Assembly (NCBI RefSeq): GCF_001624695.1
Contig: NZ_JSEP01000007.1
Location: 1 to 64,000, forward strand
Reading direction: 5' to 3'
DNA: 64,000 bases
DNA from: Labrenzia sp. OB1
GTDB lineage: Bacteria > Pseudomonadota > Alphaproteobacteria > Rhizobiales > Stappiaceae
Position 1 is the stretch's first letter; each line of letters opens with the position of its first letter. A program made the translations under genes and the position numbers. The notes under the pieces were generated by a model. It saw nothing but the letters and a program-made list of their open reading frames with translations. It ran no database searches and had not been told where the DNA came from. Shown here piece by piece: positions 19,575 through 27,665 of this stretch.

Positions 19575-19871
19575 GTCATTTTTCCGAAATAAGAAGAGCA
19601 AAGACGGGCTTGCCAGCTACCAACCGAGTGCACTTGGCGCCTGCGAGCTCAGAGCCGATGTACTTAAAGCGACTGTCAAACAACAGGGTTCGTTGACCAG
19701 TTTTTGGTCAAATTTGCAAGCCTGCAAGACATTCTTTTTAACCGCTTGACGAACCGTGGAGCACGACGATTGCCCACGGAAATAGGTTTGGGATGAGGCG
19801 CCATACCATTGCAAATGCTGCAGACTTGCCGTGTTTGCGTCCCGTATTCGTTCTAGGCTTAAGGTTCATAA

Positions 19872-20229
19872 TCAGTACCAGACGACTGCGGCGAGGCAGA
19901 GAGCCGACAGAAAGATTTTGACGTTGCGGTCATAGCGTGTAGCGATCCTGCGAAACTCCTTGAACCTGCCGAACATTCGTTCGATGGCGTTTCTGCCTTT
20001 GTAAAGATGCGGCGAGAAACAGTTTTTCCATTTTCTTGTTTTGCGAGGTGGGGTGTTGGGGAGAGATCCACGCGCTCTCACGGTCCTGCGGATACGGTCA
20101 CTGTCGTAGCCTTTGTCGCCAGGCAGAACGCCTTTTGCCGGAACGCGCGGGAAGACCGCTTCGGCTCCGATGAGGAGGAAGGCAATGGGTCGGCCCTTAT
20201 TGTCGTTCAGGGCGTGTGACCTGAGACCT
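19872..20229 (-). pseudogene. IS5-family transposase, C-terminal remnant
   Basis: An open frame ending at TGA 19872-19874 encodes the C-terminal half of an IS5 (IS427-like) DDE transposase: SHALNDNKGRPIAFLL, then VLPGDKGYDSDRIRR with the second catalytic Asp, and YKGRNAIERMFGRFKEFRRI with the catalytic Glu. The N-terminal third is missing; the frame breaks near 20230, about 50 bp from the end of the IS3 element. It is not functional. Confidence 0.8.
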
Positions 20230-20318
20230 GATCTTATTCCACTTCAGCGCGGAGTCCTTTGGTTGGTGGAGTGCTACCCAACATGCCCCCGGGAGGGGCT
20301 AGAGTTTTCCGGACCAAA

Positions 20319-21200
20319 TCAGGAACACGGGCTGGCTGCGTGTTCTGATTTTATCAGGTCCATCGGCACCTTGTTGCCGATGGCACCGTGAGGTCTGTGT
20401 TCATTGTAGTCCTTGCGCCAATCCTCCAACTTTTCGGCTGCATCTGCAAGGCTCAGGAACCAGTGCGCATTCAGGCACTCAGCCCTGAACCGGCCATTGA
20501 AGGCCTCGATGAACGCGTTGTCCGTCGGTTTCCCCGGCCTTGAGAAGTCCAGCGTGACGCCCCTTCGATAGGCCCACAGATCAAGATCCCGGGAGATGAA
20601 CTCGGAGCCCTGGTCGACCCGGATCGTCTTGGGATAGCCAATCCAGGTGCAGACAGTTTCCAGCGTTCTCACCACATCCTCGCCCCGATAGCTGAAGCGC
20701 GGATCAAGCGCCGGCAGATAGCGGGAATACGTGTCGATCACCGTTAGAACGCGGATCTTCCGACCGGTCGCGAGCTGGTCATGCACGAAGTCCCCTCTCA
20801 GCGAATGCAAGCATTCGCCTGCCGGGCAGCGCATGGCCCAGACATCGTTCGGCCCGACTGCTTCCTGCCGGTCTTCGCACAGCTTTGCCTTCACCCGGCG
20901 CTTGGGATGCTTGTTTCTCAGTTGCAGGCCCAATTCGTTGTAGATCCGCCGCGTTTTCTTCTGATTGATCATCCAGCCCTCCCGGCGCAGCAAAACATGC
21001 ACGCGTCGGTATCCGAACCGGACGCGCGTCTGGCAAATCTCCTTGATCCGCTGTTCCAAAGCGGCCTGACCCCCTCTCATGATTTGCTTGCAAACCACTG
21101 CCGGGCAGTGGGGCCGACGGCATCTGTAACGGTAAGTCGTCGGGTCAAACCGGGTCACCGCGCACGCACGGCGAATGGACATCGACCAGTCCGACCGCAT
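20319..21200 (-). CDS. IS3-family transposase OrfB with two in-frame insertions
   Basis: OrfB carries the DDE catalytic core: Asp in DFVHDQLATG, Asp in IRVDQGSEFIS and Glu in AFIEAFNGRFRAE, with a normal C-terminus. The ATG at 21200 is the track start; the natural reading continues upstream to about 21240 (RPARKRTLVDE), as expected for expression by frameshift from orfA. Two 13-residue stretches look inserted: one between WAM and DFVHDQ (20793-20831), and one between RRP and GQAAL (about 21070-21108). Both are the same kind of 39-bp palindromic sequence. Because orfA is broken, transposition is doubtful. Confidence 0.8.
   Translation of the reverse strand: MRSDWSMSIRRACAVTRFDPTTYRYRCRRPHCPAVVCKQIMRGGQAALEQRIKEICQTRVRFGYRRVHVLLRREGWMINQKKTRRIYNELGLQLRNKHPKRRVKAKLCEDRQEAVGPNDVWAMRCPAGECLHSLRGDFVHDQLATGRKIRVLTVIDTYSRYLPALDPRFSYRGEDVVRTLETVCTWIGYPKTIRVDQGSEFISRDLDLWAYRRGVTLDFSRPGKPTDNAFIEAFNGRFRAECLNAHWFLSLADAAEKLEDWRKDYNEHRPHGAIGNKVPMDLIKSEHAASPCS
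20793..20831 (-). repeat. 39-bp in-frame palindromic insertion, copy 1
   Basis: These 39 bases interrupt the transposase just before its first catalytic Asp without breaking the frame. On the plus strand they contain GCGAATGC-AA-GCATTCGC (20801-20818), a perfect 8-bp-arm palindrome, followed by CTGCCGGGCAG (20819-20829), itself palindromic. They encode RCPAGECLHSLRG. The related block at about 21070-21108 shares CCCCTCTCA, an 18-base spacer of equal length and CTGCCGGGCAG. Confidence 0.7.
21070..21108 (-). repeat. 39-bp in-frame palindromic insertion, copy 2
   Basis: This block shows CCCCTCTCA (21071-21079), an 18-base near-palindrome with arms TGATTTGC and GCAAACCA (21080-21097), and CTGCCGGGCAG (21098-21108). 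It encodes HCPAVVCKQIMRG, alignable with copy 1 as xCPAxxCxxx(L/M)RG. Removing it leaves RRPGQAALEQRIKEI, the reading expected of this transposase family. The exact edges could be shifted by a base or two. Confidence 0.65.
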
Positions 21201-21232
21201 CTCGTCGACCAGCGTTCTCTTCCGGGCAGGCC

Positions 21233-21498
21233 TCAGAGCTTTCGTTTGACGATGTCCTGGAGCATTTCCTTGTCGAGAGACTAGTCAGCGACGATCTTCT
21301 TCAGCCGGGCGTTCTCCTGCTCCAACTCCCGGAGCCGTTTCATCTCCGACGGCATCAGGCCCGCGTATTTCTTCCGTCAGTTGAAACAGGTCGCCTGACT
21401 GATCCCAGCCTCACGGCAGATCTCCGCAACACAAACACCTTTTCGCCACGCCTGACGATGAACGCTTTCTGCGCATCCGAAAACTTCGATGCCTTCAT
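21233..21498 (-). pseudogene. IS3-family OrfA, disrupted
   Basis: The start MKASKFSDAQKAFIVR and the later blocks VCVAEICREAGISQATCFN, RKKYAGLMPSEMKRLRELEQENARLKKIVAD and SLDKEMLQDIVKRKL give an almost complete helix-turn-helix/leucine-zipper OrfA. It is broken by a frameshift after about residue 16, a TGA where Trp is expected after CFN, and a TAG where Leu is expected after VAD. The protein cannot be made. Confidence 0.8.
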
Positions 21499-21576
21499 CA
21501 ATTCCGCTCCTTCCCAGCCAGGAAAAACGTCGCGGAAAACTCTAACTCAAATCGGGGGCATTTAGCGGGAGCACAT

Positions 21577-21790
21577 CAATCAAGGAGGCCACCGTCAAAC
21601 ACTTCCAATACGATGATCATGGCCAGCTCGAAGCCCATCGCAAGACTTTATAAACGCTTACAATTTTGGGCACCGATTGAAGTCACTGCGTGGTCTCACA
21701 CCCTATGAATACATTTGCAAGATATGGACTTCTGAACCCGAACGTTTCAAGCCTAATCCCATCCATCAAATACCGGGACTGAACACCTAA
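21577..21790 (+). pseudogene. IS481-family transposase, C-terminal remnant
   Basis: Two frames together give the end of an IS481-type transposase: KEATVKHFQYDDHGQLEAHRK in one frame, then, after a one-base slip near 21643, DFINAYNFGHRLKSLRGLTPYEYICKIW and a normal PERF...IHQIPGLNT end at TAA 21788-21790. The catalytic core is absent. Its left side meets the end of the IS3 element, which may have inserted into it. Confidence 0.75.
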
Positions 21791-21937
21791 ATACTCGGCT
21801 TTTCTGGAGTACGCCCCCTTGCCTTTCCCCCTATTCACGCGTATCCCGCACGGCCATTCCGTGTTCCGAGATTTTTCCCTGTTGGACTGCCCTTTGCGCA
21901 TCCAGCGATCTGACTTTTTTTGCAGAGGACTTTTCCC

Positions 21938-23230
21938 ATGCCCCCAACCATCGGCCTTGATTTCGGGACCTCGAACACCGTTGCCGTCTCGGCGGATGGG
22001 GGCGGGGGGACGCGGGCGATGGGGTTTCGGGATGGGGAGGAGGCGTTTGCGTCGTTGCCGACGGTGCTGAGCTTTCTGGACATGGGGCCGGCAAAGCGGC
22101 CGCATCCGGAGGTCGGGCCCTGGGCGATCCGGCAGTTTCTGGAAAGTTACGGCGATGTGCGTTTCATTCAGTCGTTGAAATCCTTCGCGGCCAGTGCCGC
22201 GTTCAAGGGCACCGGCATCTATGGCAGCCGATTCGAGTTCGAAGACCTGATGGCGACTTTCCTGAGGTGCGCTTTCGAGCGGGCCGGCAGCGCCGTCGAG
22301 CCGTCTTCGGTGCGGTTGGTCGTCGGACGGCCGGTGGAATTTGCGGGATATAATCCGAACGAGGCGCTTGCCATGGCGCGTTACCGCGCGGCCTTCGGCA
22401 AACTCGGCTTTGAGGACATCCTCTTCGTGATGGAACCGGTCGGGGCGGCGTTTTCCTATGCGCAGTCGCTGGACAGGGACACCACGATCCTGGTCGCCGA
22501 CCTTGGCGGCGGCACGACCGACTATTCGCTGATGCGCTTTCACACCCATGCCGGTCATCTGTCGGCAACGCCACTCGGGCGCGGCGGCATCGGCATTGCC
22601 GGCGATACGTTCGACTACCGCATCATCGACAATGTGGTGCTGCCGAGGCTGGGCAAGGGATCCATGTACAAGAGCATGGGCAAGGTGCTTGAAATTCCGC
22701 CGAACCTGTTTTCCAATTTCGCCCGCTGGCACCTTCTGTCGATCTTCAAGACATCCGATGATTTCCGCGAAATGAAAAAACTGCTGCGCTGGTGCCTGGC
22801 GCCGGAAAAGATCGAGCTGTTTATCGATCTTGTCGAGGAAGACCAGGGCTATCCGCTCTACAAGTCCGTCTCGGAGACAAAAGCCGCGTTGTCATGCGAA
22901 GACGAAACGGAACTCGTCTTCGCGCCGCTTGGCAAGGACTTCAGGGCGAGTGTCACGCGCCGCGACTTCGAAAGCTGGATCGCGCCGGACTTGCAGAAGA
23001 TGGACAAGGCGCTGGACACAGCCCTGGAAAAGGCCGGATTGCGGGAAACGGATATCGACCGGGTGTTCATGACCGGCGGCACATCGTTTGTGCCGGCCGT
23101 CCGCCGGCAGTTCGCCAACCGATTCGGCGCGGAGAAAACCTCCGGGGGCAACGAGCTGACCTCGGTCGCCAACGGCCTGGCGCTGATCGGCGCGCGTGAA
23201 GACGCGGCGGACTGGGCGGTCGCCGCTTAA
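21938..23230 (+). CDS. Hsp70-family protein (YegD-like)
   Basis: The 430-residue protein is an actin/Hsp70-fold ATPase lacking the DnaK substrate-binding domain, like YegD. Phosphate-1 motif IGLDFGTSNTVAVS (5-18), phosphate-2 VADLGGGTTDYSLM, and adenosine motif MTGGTSFVPAVRRQ are all present. The ATG at 21938 has AGAGGA eight bases upstream and starts at the domain. It stands alone between IS debris on both sides. The client or partner is unknown. Confidence 0.85.
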   Translation: MPPTIGLDFGTSNTVAVSADGGGGTRAMGFRDGEEAFASLPTVLSFLDMGPAKRPHPEVGPWAIRQFLESYGDVRFIQSLKSFAASAAFKGTGIYGSRFEFEDLMATFLRCAFERAGSAVEPSSVRLVVGRPVEFAGYNPNEALAMARYRAAFGKLGFEDILFVMEPVGAAFSYAQSLDRDTTILVADLGGGTTDYSLMRFHTHAGHLSATPLGRGGIGIAGDTFDYRIIDNVVLPRLGKGSMYKSMGKVLEIPPNLFSNFARWHLLSIFKTSDDFREMKKLLRWCLAPEKIELFIDLVEEDQGYPLYKSVSETKAALSCEDETELVFAPLGKDFRASVTRRDFESWIAPDLQKMDKALDTALEKAGLRETDIDRVFMTGGTSFVPAVRRQFANRFGAEKTSGGNELTSVANGLALIGAREDAADWAVAA

Positions 23231-23408
23231 AGCACATCCCGCCTTCAGTTGACCGCCGGCAAGAAGTTGAGATTGCTTTCAGTTATCGCCTTGGACCTCT
23301 TGTTCCTTTTCACCGTGACCGCGTTTTCACGCATCAGCGGCCCAACACGCCGACGGCCGACATCGATACCCGGTTCCTTCAACTCCTCGGTCGTGCGAGG
23401 ACGCCCTT

Positions 23409-23449
23409 ATACCAAGCTCAACAAATAAGAACCTGTTTGATGATTTGTT
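23409..23449 (+). repeat. Dispersed repeat, copy A
   Basis: ATACCA, four variable bases, CAACAAATAAGAACCT and then GTTTGATGATTTGTT. Copy B (29872-29913, minus strand) matches over about 42 bases with only a few differences. It lies at the end of the IS3 orfA remnant. Confidence 0.6.
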
Positions 23450-23770
23450 CAGGGCCGCAGGCGAGGAGCGGCACGCGGGCCGGCCTGGTTGGCCGGTCAA
23501 GCGGCGCAACACAGTCCGGTGGGCCTTTTTTGGCACCTCCCACTCTTCCCGGAGGTGGCGCTTCGCTCTGCGAAGCTCCGCGATCGCCTTTTCGAGATCA
23601 GATTGTATGGCCGGTTTCTCTGGATCGAAGCGATCCTGCTGTGGCCAAAGGTTCAGCGTCGAGAAATCAGCTCCAGGATCCTGGGCGACCTGCCCGCGCG
23701 GCACGCCGCTTGTCAGCGCAATCCGGATTGCTTCTTCGTGAAACTCCGCGCTGTGACGTCAGGACATGTA
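23445..23770 (-). pseudogene. IS3-family OrfA remnant
   Basis: Reading leftward from about 23770, an in-frame stop follows MS, then RHSAEFHEEAIRIALTSGVP, RGQVAQDPGADFSTLNLWPQ and AIAELRRAKRHLREEWEV give a degenerate IS3-type OrfA (helix-turn-helix followed by the leucine-zipper region). After about 23560 the similarity fades. No OrfB follows. It is a relic. Confidence 0.6.
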
Positions 23771-23900
23771 CATTCTCCTTTGTGGCAAAATCCCAAGTTA
23801 AAGGAGCGGTACAAATCCGGGGCGGGTCCAAGTGTGCACGAAGATGCTCATTCCATACCTCCGAACATCATCACTGGCCGTTATATCGTGGATTGCATCG

Positions 23901-24563
23901 TCAGTTGTCCCAGTGGACCGGAAGAGATTTTTCAAAACCTTCCAGGGCTTCTATGCGGCGAGCCCAGGCATGACCCATTGGGAACTTTTGATCGAGGTCG
24001 GCAAAGCCAAGTTCAGTCATCAGCTCAGAGTGTGTTTCAAGCGCTCTGGCAAGGATGCGGACTTCCGGATACGAAACAGCATCCGCTGCGCTCGGATTGT
24101 CGCCGGCCATATAACGTTGACCATCCAGACGATTCTCAAGCCACTGAAGTTCATACATGACAGTATCCGCCGCTTCCCGCAGCTCCGGCGTCAAGGTATC
24201 CGCCCCCTTGAAAAAAATCGGGAGCAGCAGGCCATTCATGCCGTCCCTGAGTTTATCGGTCGTATCCCGGGTGGCCGACCAGATCCTGGCGTGTTCTTCC
24301 GGGTTCGTGCCAAACAAGGGCCGCTCGGGAAATTGCCGGTCGAACCATGCCAGTATCGCCAGGGAGTCGGTGATAACGACATCTCCGGCAACGAGGGAGG
24401 GGACGCGGCCGCGCGGATTGATCTCAAGATACATATCAGACTTGTGCTCGCCGTCTGAAAGGCTGAGATATTTGACCTTCATATCCAGGCCCTTGATGAC
24501 CATGCCGAGCAACACCCGCCAGCCACGCGGAGAGCCGCTGATTGTGTAGATCGTAGGTTCCAT
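23901..24563 (-). CDS. Glutathione S-transferase
   Basis: This 220-residue GST has an N-terminal thioredoxin-like domain: EPTIYTISGSPRGWRVLLG, cis-Pro in GRVPSLVAGD and the glutathione-binding VITDSLAIL. The C-terminal helical domain has the DNPSAADAV box. The ATG at 24563 follows AGAAGG; the TTG at 24569 is less likely. It starts just after the HxlR-type reading frame and is probably co-transcribed with it. A detoxification role is inferred. Confidence 0.85.
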   Translation of the reverse strand: MEPTIYTISGSPRGWRVLLGMVIKGLDMKVKYLSLSDGEHKSDMYLEINPRGRVPSLVAGDVVITDSLAILAWFDRQFPERPLFGTNPEEHARIWSATRDTTDKLRDGMNGLLLPIFFKGADTLTPELREAADTVMYELQWLENRLDGQRYMAGDNPSAADAVSYPEVRILARALETHSELMTELGFADLDQKFPMGHAWARRIEALEGFEKSLPVHWDN

Positions 24564-24565
24564 AC

Positions 24566-24888
24566 TCAATTACCTTCTATCGAATTGTGCATTTCGCGGA
24601 GGCCCTGGAACCCAACAGAGGCCCTGTCCCTCCTGATGCGGTTGAGACCCGGTGGAGACGAGGGACGTTTTGATCCAGCTTCCGGACCAGGCCTTCCAGC
24701 AGCAGCTTGCTCCGCCGTGTGGTCAGAACGTTGGTTGAGATGCCTTCGGCAGAGTTTGGCAACGCCACAGAATGCTGCGGTCCTTTGAACATCGGACCGC
24801 GCAAAATGATAAGGCTCCAGCTATCGCCCAGAATGGTTGCGGCGAAACGCAATCCACGGCCATGCCAGTCCTGTGTGGTTTTGAACAT
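24566..24888 (-). pseudogene. HxlR-family regulator, probably frameshifted
   Basis: The start MFKTTQDWHGRGLRFAATIL, then GDSWSLIILRGPMFKG and EGISTNVLT, is an HxlR winged-helix regulator. Later the reading (SRASAKCTIR) departs from the family, while another frame supplies a natural end, FQGLREMHNSIEGN, stopping at 24566. A frameshift around 24610-24650 is therefore likely. If translated as it stands, the protein is about 103 residues and ends at 24577. The GGAG site supports the ATG at 24888 over that at 24906, which lies inside the upstream palindrome. Confidence 0.55.
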
Positions 24889-24898
24889 CATAGGACTC

Positions 24899-24941
24899 CA
24901 ATACATTTTTAACTTGCTTTAAACAAGTTAAAAATGTATTG
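24899..24941. promoter_or_regulatory. Perfect 18-bp inverted repeat upstream of the HxlR/GST unit
   Basis: Arms CAATACATTTTTAACTTG (24899-24916) and its exact complement (24924-24941) are separated by seven bases. The palindrome ends eleven bases before the HxlR ATG and covers its ribosome-site edge. It is a good candidate operator for HxlR-type autoregulation of the HxlR-GST unit. Confidence 0.6.
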
Positions 24942-25113
24942 TCTTTTCAAATATCTCAACTAGCAATTTTATTTTGTGTATTAATTATCGAGGTTAAAAA
25001 GGGTCGAGTTTTCCTCACTCTGAATTTAAATTCATAAATGCAAGCTAAAATCTGCAAATGAACCAGAAGCTCCGAGAGCCCGCCCTGCGGGTAACGGAAG
25101 AACGAGGAAAGTA

Positions 25114-25566
25114 ATGAACGGTCAGAATTACAAGAAATCCATCCGCGTGAATGCGACCAAAGAAGCTGTATTCAGCGCGCTTACCGGCGGTATCGACAAG
25201 TGGTGGACGAGCGAAGCAGGCAAATTCGAGAAGCTAGGCGATGTTGCCAAGTTCGGCTTTGCGGGCCGCGATAGTTATTGGTCCTTCAAGGCGATGAAAC
25301 TGGACCCTGATCTTATTGAGTGGGAATGCGTTGAAGCCCTGCATATCCACAATGGCTTGCCGGGTGAGGTTGAAAAGGAATGGCTCGGAACCCGTACGGT
25401 CTGGGCGATCGAAGAGAAGGACGGAGTGACAGATATTCAACTTGAACATCAGGGCCTGACACCGGATCTGCACTGCTACGAAATTTGTGAAGCGGGATGG
25501 GATATGTTCTTTCTCGACAGCCTGAAAGCATATCTTGATACCGGCATCGGAAAGCCATTTTCTTGA
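25114..25566 (+). CDS. SRPBCC/AHSA1-like START-domain protein
   Basis: The 150-residue protein has the Activator-of-Hsp90 homology/START-like fold: YKKSIRVNATKEAVFSALTGGIDKWW at the N-terminus, then GDVAKFGFAGRDSYWSFKAM strands, and a final helix beginning EAGWDMFFLDSLKAYLDTG. Members bind small hydrophobic ligands; the ligand is not predictable here. GAGGAAA precedes the ATG. It is divergent from the GST-HxlR unit. Confidence 0.8.
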   Translation: MNGQNYKKSIRVNATKEAVFSALTGGIDKWWTSEAGKFEKLGDVAKFGFAGRDSYWSFKAMKLDPDLIEWECVEALHIHNGLPGEVEKEWLGTRTVWAIEEKDGVTDIQLEHQGLTPDLHCYEICEAGWDMFFLDSLKAYLDTGIGKPFS

Positions 25567-25614
25567 ATCGTGCTGGTGCCGAACCCGTTTAAAAAACTGG
25601 CGACAGGAGCTCTG

Positions 25615-25656
25615 ATTCCAACTTCAACAAATAGGACCCTATTTTTGAAGTTGGTA
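25615..25656 (+). repeat. Dispersed repeat, copy C, forming a long hairpin
   Basis: ATTCCA-ACTT-CAACAAATAGGACCCT is a diverged copy of the repeat at 23409. Here it is also an inverted repeat: CCAACTTCAACAAATAGG (25618-25635) pairs with CCTATTTTTGAAGTTGG (25638-25654) with a single bulge and a two-base loop. It lies 50 bp past the START-domain gene and could act as its terminator. Confidence 0.55.
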
Positions 25657-25735
25657 TTCGCCCGGCCTTTTCTGATGCAGTTTCCAAACTCGCGAGCAGC
25701 GGATTAACGACGACCCTCTCGAACAAGATTTCGAC

Positions 25736-26223
25736 CTATCTGCTCTGACCTGTCTTTCTGTAGTTCATGATATGAGCTGTGACGTCATACTCTACCTTGC
25801 CCGGCATTTTTCCGGAAGCAGCACGAATGTGCTCAAACTCGAGAGACTGTAGAAGGCCACAGCATGCCCGTTGCCTGAGACCACCTCCAGCGATACCTCC
25901 TGTCCACTGAGCTCGATTGCAACCTGCGCCAAAAGCGTGCCGACGCCGGTTCGATAGCAGTCTGGATCGACATGGAGCCGGGCCAACTCATCCGCCGAGA
26001 AGGCGGCTGATCTGTCAACCCGGCCGTGGCTCTCCGCCACAAGAACCTGGTAATCGAAGAGACCCTCGCGAACCGCTGCGATGCGAAGCGGAACGAATGC
26101 ATCCTGCAGGTTGGAAAATCGAAGCTCATCCAGGCGGGCTGCATCGTGAATTTCGCAGATACGTGGGAGGTCTTTCTGCCGGAAGGAACGGCAACAATGT
26201 CCGGAACCATGCGAGCTGGTCAA
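25736..26223 (-). pseudogene. GNAT acetyltransferase, frameshifted
   Basis: The core DLPRICEIHDAARLDELRFS, then FSADELARLHVDPDCYRTGVGTLL (acetyl-CoA-binding RxGVGxxL) and VSLEVVSGNGHAVAFY, is a GNAT fold. After FY, about 25848, the proper continuation SLEFEHIRAASGKMPGKVEY lies in a different frame and runs to TAG 25736-25738. A second slip near the N-terminus is possible, since MVPDIVAV is in another frame. The gene is probably dead. Confidence 0.65.
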
Positions 26224-26631
26224 TTACGTCTTGGCTTTTGGTGCAACTGACAACCAGATTCCAAGTATGGTCGCATGCAGCAATATGAAGCCCCCCGCAA
26301 TCAGGAACCATCCCGCCAGATCACTGATTTCAACCTTCGCGGCGGTCCCAAACAAAGCCGAGGCCGCAGCATATAAACTCACGCACCAGCTGAGTTTAAG
26401 CGCTCCCCAAAGGCCTTGTTCGGCCCAGTTTGAATGGATGTAAAGCACAGTAATTGCGGTGGCTTCCAGGATCCAGGCAAGAAACCCGAAGGCGTAGACC
26501 GGATCAGACATGCGGGTAAATACGCCGAGCTCGACATAGCGCTGCTCAAACAGGCTCACGTGCCAGATAATGCTGGTTGCCGCTGTCAGGAAAAACGCGC
26601 CAACCCATGTGATCAAGAATTGCCGGGTCAT
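26224..26631 (-). CDS. Small membrane protein, four predicted TM helices
   Basis: The 135-residue protein has hydrophobic segments at about 5-25, 44-65, 74-93 and 103-128, and no family I can name with confidence. Its start overlaps the SDR stop as ATGA (26628-26631), so it is probably the last gene of the unit that begins at 29111. Confidence 0.65.
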   Translation of the reverse strand: MTRQFLITWVGAFFLTAATSIIWHVSLFEQRYVELGVFTRMSDPVYAFGFLAWILEATAITVLYIHSNWAEQGLWGALKLSWCVSLYAAASALFGTAAKVEISDLAGWFLIAGGFILLHATILGIWLSVAPKAKT

Positions 26632-27368
26632 GCGGCGGCCATCCCTGTGCCGGTAGTGACATATGCTTTTTTCTCGGTTGGTTCCGAATGTCCCACGAGA
26701 GACATGACGTGACGGGCGATTTTGTCAGCGGTCAATGGCTCTTCCCACTGATTGAGGAATTGTTCGGGTCGTTTGCCGACCGCGGCTGAATAGGCTTCGG
26801 CCGCAGCAAGGCCGAGAACGGTCCCCTGGACCAGCTGTTTCGGTATGATTGAATAGAATGTCAGATCCAGACCCAGCAGTTCGGCCTCCCTTTGAGCATA
26901 ATCGGTCAGGAAGTGCTGCATCCGCTTCGCGCCGGCATACCCGCCAGACAGCCTGGAACCGGAGAGGCCAGCACCGCTCGAAAAGCTGACGACGACACTG
27001 CCTTTTTTCATCGGCTGATTTAGGGCCGCCGACGAAAATGCATGGGCAATTTGGGTGTCCGTGTTCCAGGGGCCGCTGAATTCTTCCCACGATTGTTCAT
27101 GAAACGGAATCATCTTTGGCTCATAGCCGGCCGTGAGTATGAGCAAATCCGGATCTATCTCCTTCATCAGCTTGTCTGCTGCCCCAGGGGCGGCGGCGTC
27201 CATGGCTATCGTGGTGACTGCGGGCGCATCTGACTTCAGCTCCGCAAGAGACTTCTCTCCCCGGGCCACAACAATGGTGTCAGTTCCTTGACGGAACAGC
27301 GAGAGCGCCAGCTCTTTTCCGACACCGCGGCTGCCGCCTACGACAAGTGCGGTTTTGTGCTGTTTCAT
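26628..27368 (-). CDS. SDR-family oxidoreductase
   Basis: The 246-residue protein is a classical short-chain dehydrogenase. It has the NAD(P)-binding VVGGSRGVGKEL (about 9-20), LILTAGYEP where NNAG is usual, and VSFSSGAG...GGYAGAKRMQ with the Ser-Tyr-Lys catalytic set. The substrate is unknown. It begins 12 bp after the small exported ORF and overlaps the membrane-protein gene. Confidence 0.85.
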   Translation of the reverse strand: MKQHKTALVVGGSRGVGKELALSLFRQGTDTIVVARGEKSLAELKSDAPAVTTIAMDAAAPGAADKLMKEIDPDLLILTAGYEPKMIPFHEQSWEEFSGPWNTDTQIAHAFSSAALNQPMKKGSVVVSFSSGAGLSGSRLSGGYAGAKRMQHFLTDYAQREAELLGLDLTFYSIIPKQLVQGTVLGLAAAEAYSAAVGKRPEQFLNQWEEPLTADKIARHVMSLVGHSEPTEKKAYVTTGTGMAAA

Positions 27369-27380
27369 ATTCTTGCTCTT

Positions 27381-27665
27381 CTAGTTCGGAGGAATGGCGA
27401 GATGTCCTGACATGCCGCCGAAAATCGGTGGAAAAACGGTAAGTGAGACGAGGATCCGCGTCTCTGTATGTCTGGAAAAGCTGTCTGAGTAACGACCCGG
27501 GAAAATGGACTGCGGCGGGCTGCTGATCGCGTTCAGGTCTTCAAGATCAGCACCATGTCCGCTTGACGCCTGAGACGCGGCAGGCAGCAAGGGAAACGTG
27601 CTTGCCACCGGCAATATTTGTCGGCGTGTTTTCATCAGGTTTTCCAGGTTCTTGGTCACTCTCAT
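27381..27665 (-). CDS. Small protein with a possible export signal
   Basis: A 94-residue reading begins with ATG 27665 overlapping the DUF2182 stop (ATGA). MKTRRQILPVASTFPLLPAASQASS (residues 11 onward) looks like a signal peptide with an AxA-type end. The remainder has no recognised domain. An internal ATG at 27635 is an alternative start. Support is operon position and the leader only; it may be a degenerate gene. Confidence 0.4.
   Translation of the reverse strand: MRVTKNLENLMKTRRQILPVASTFPLLPAASQASSGHGADLEDLNAISSPPQSIFPGRYSDSFSRHTETRILVSLTVFPPIFGGMSGHLAIPPN

Larger units (their letters stand above)
20284..21560 (-). mobile_element. IS3-family insertion sequence, decayed
   Basis: Terminal inverted repeats bound this 1,277-bp element. 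The left end (from 20284) reads TGCCCCC...AGAGTTTTCC and the complement of the right end (from 21560 inward) reads TGCCCCCGA...AGAGTTTTCC. It contains orfA and orfB in the IS3 arrangement. No matching 3-4 bp target duplication flanks it (ACA on the left, TTT on the right), so one side may have been rearranged. It separates an IS5 remnant from an IS481 remnant. Confidence 0.8.

Noticed and set aside
21683..22732. 349-residue leftward open frame
   Set aside because: It is antisense to the Hsp70-like gene, which carries clear motifs.
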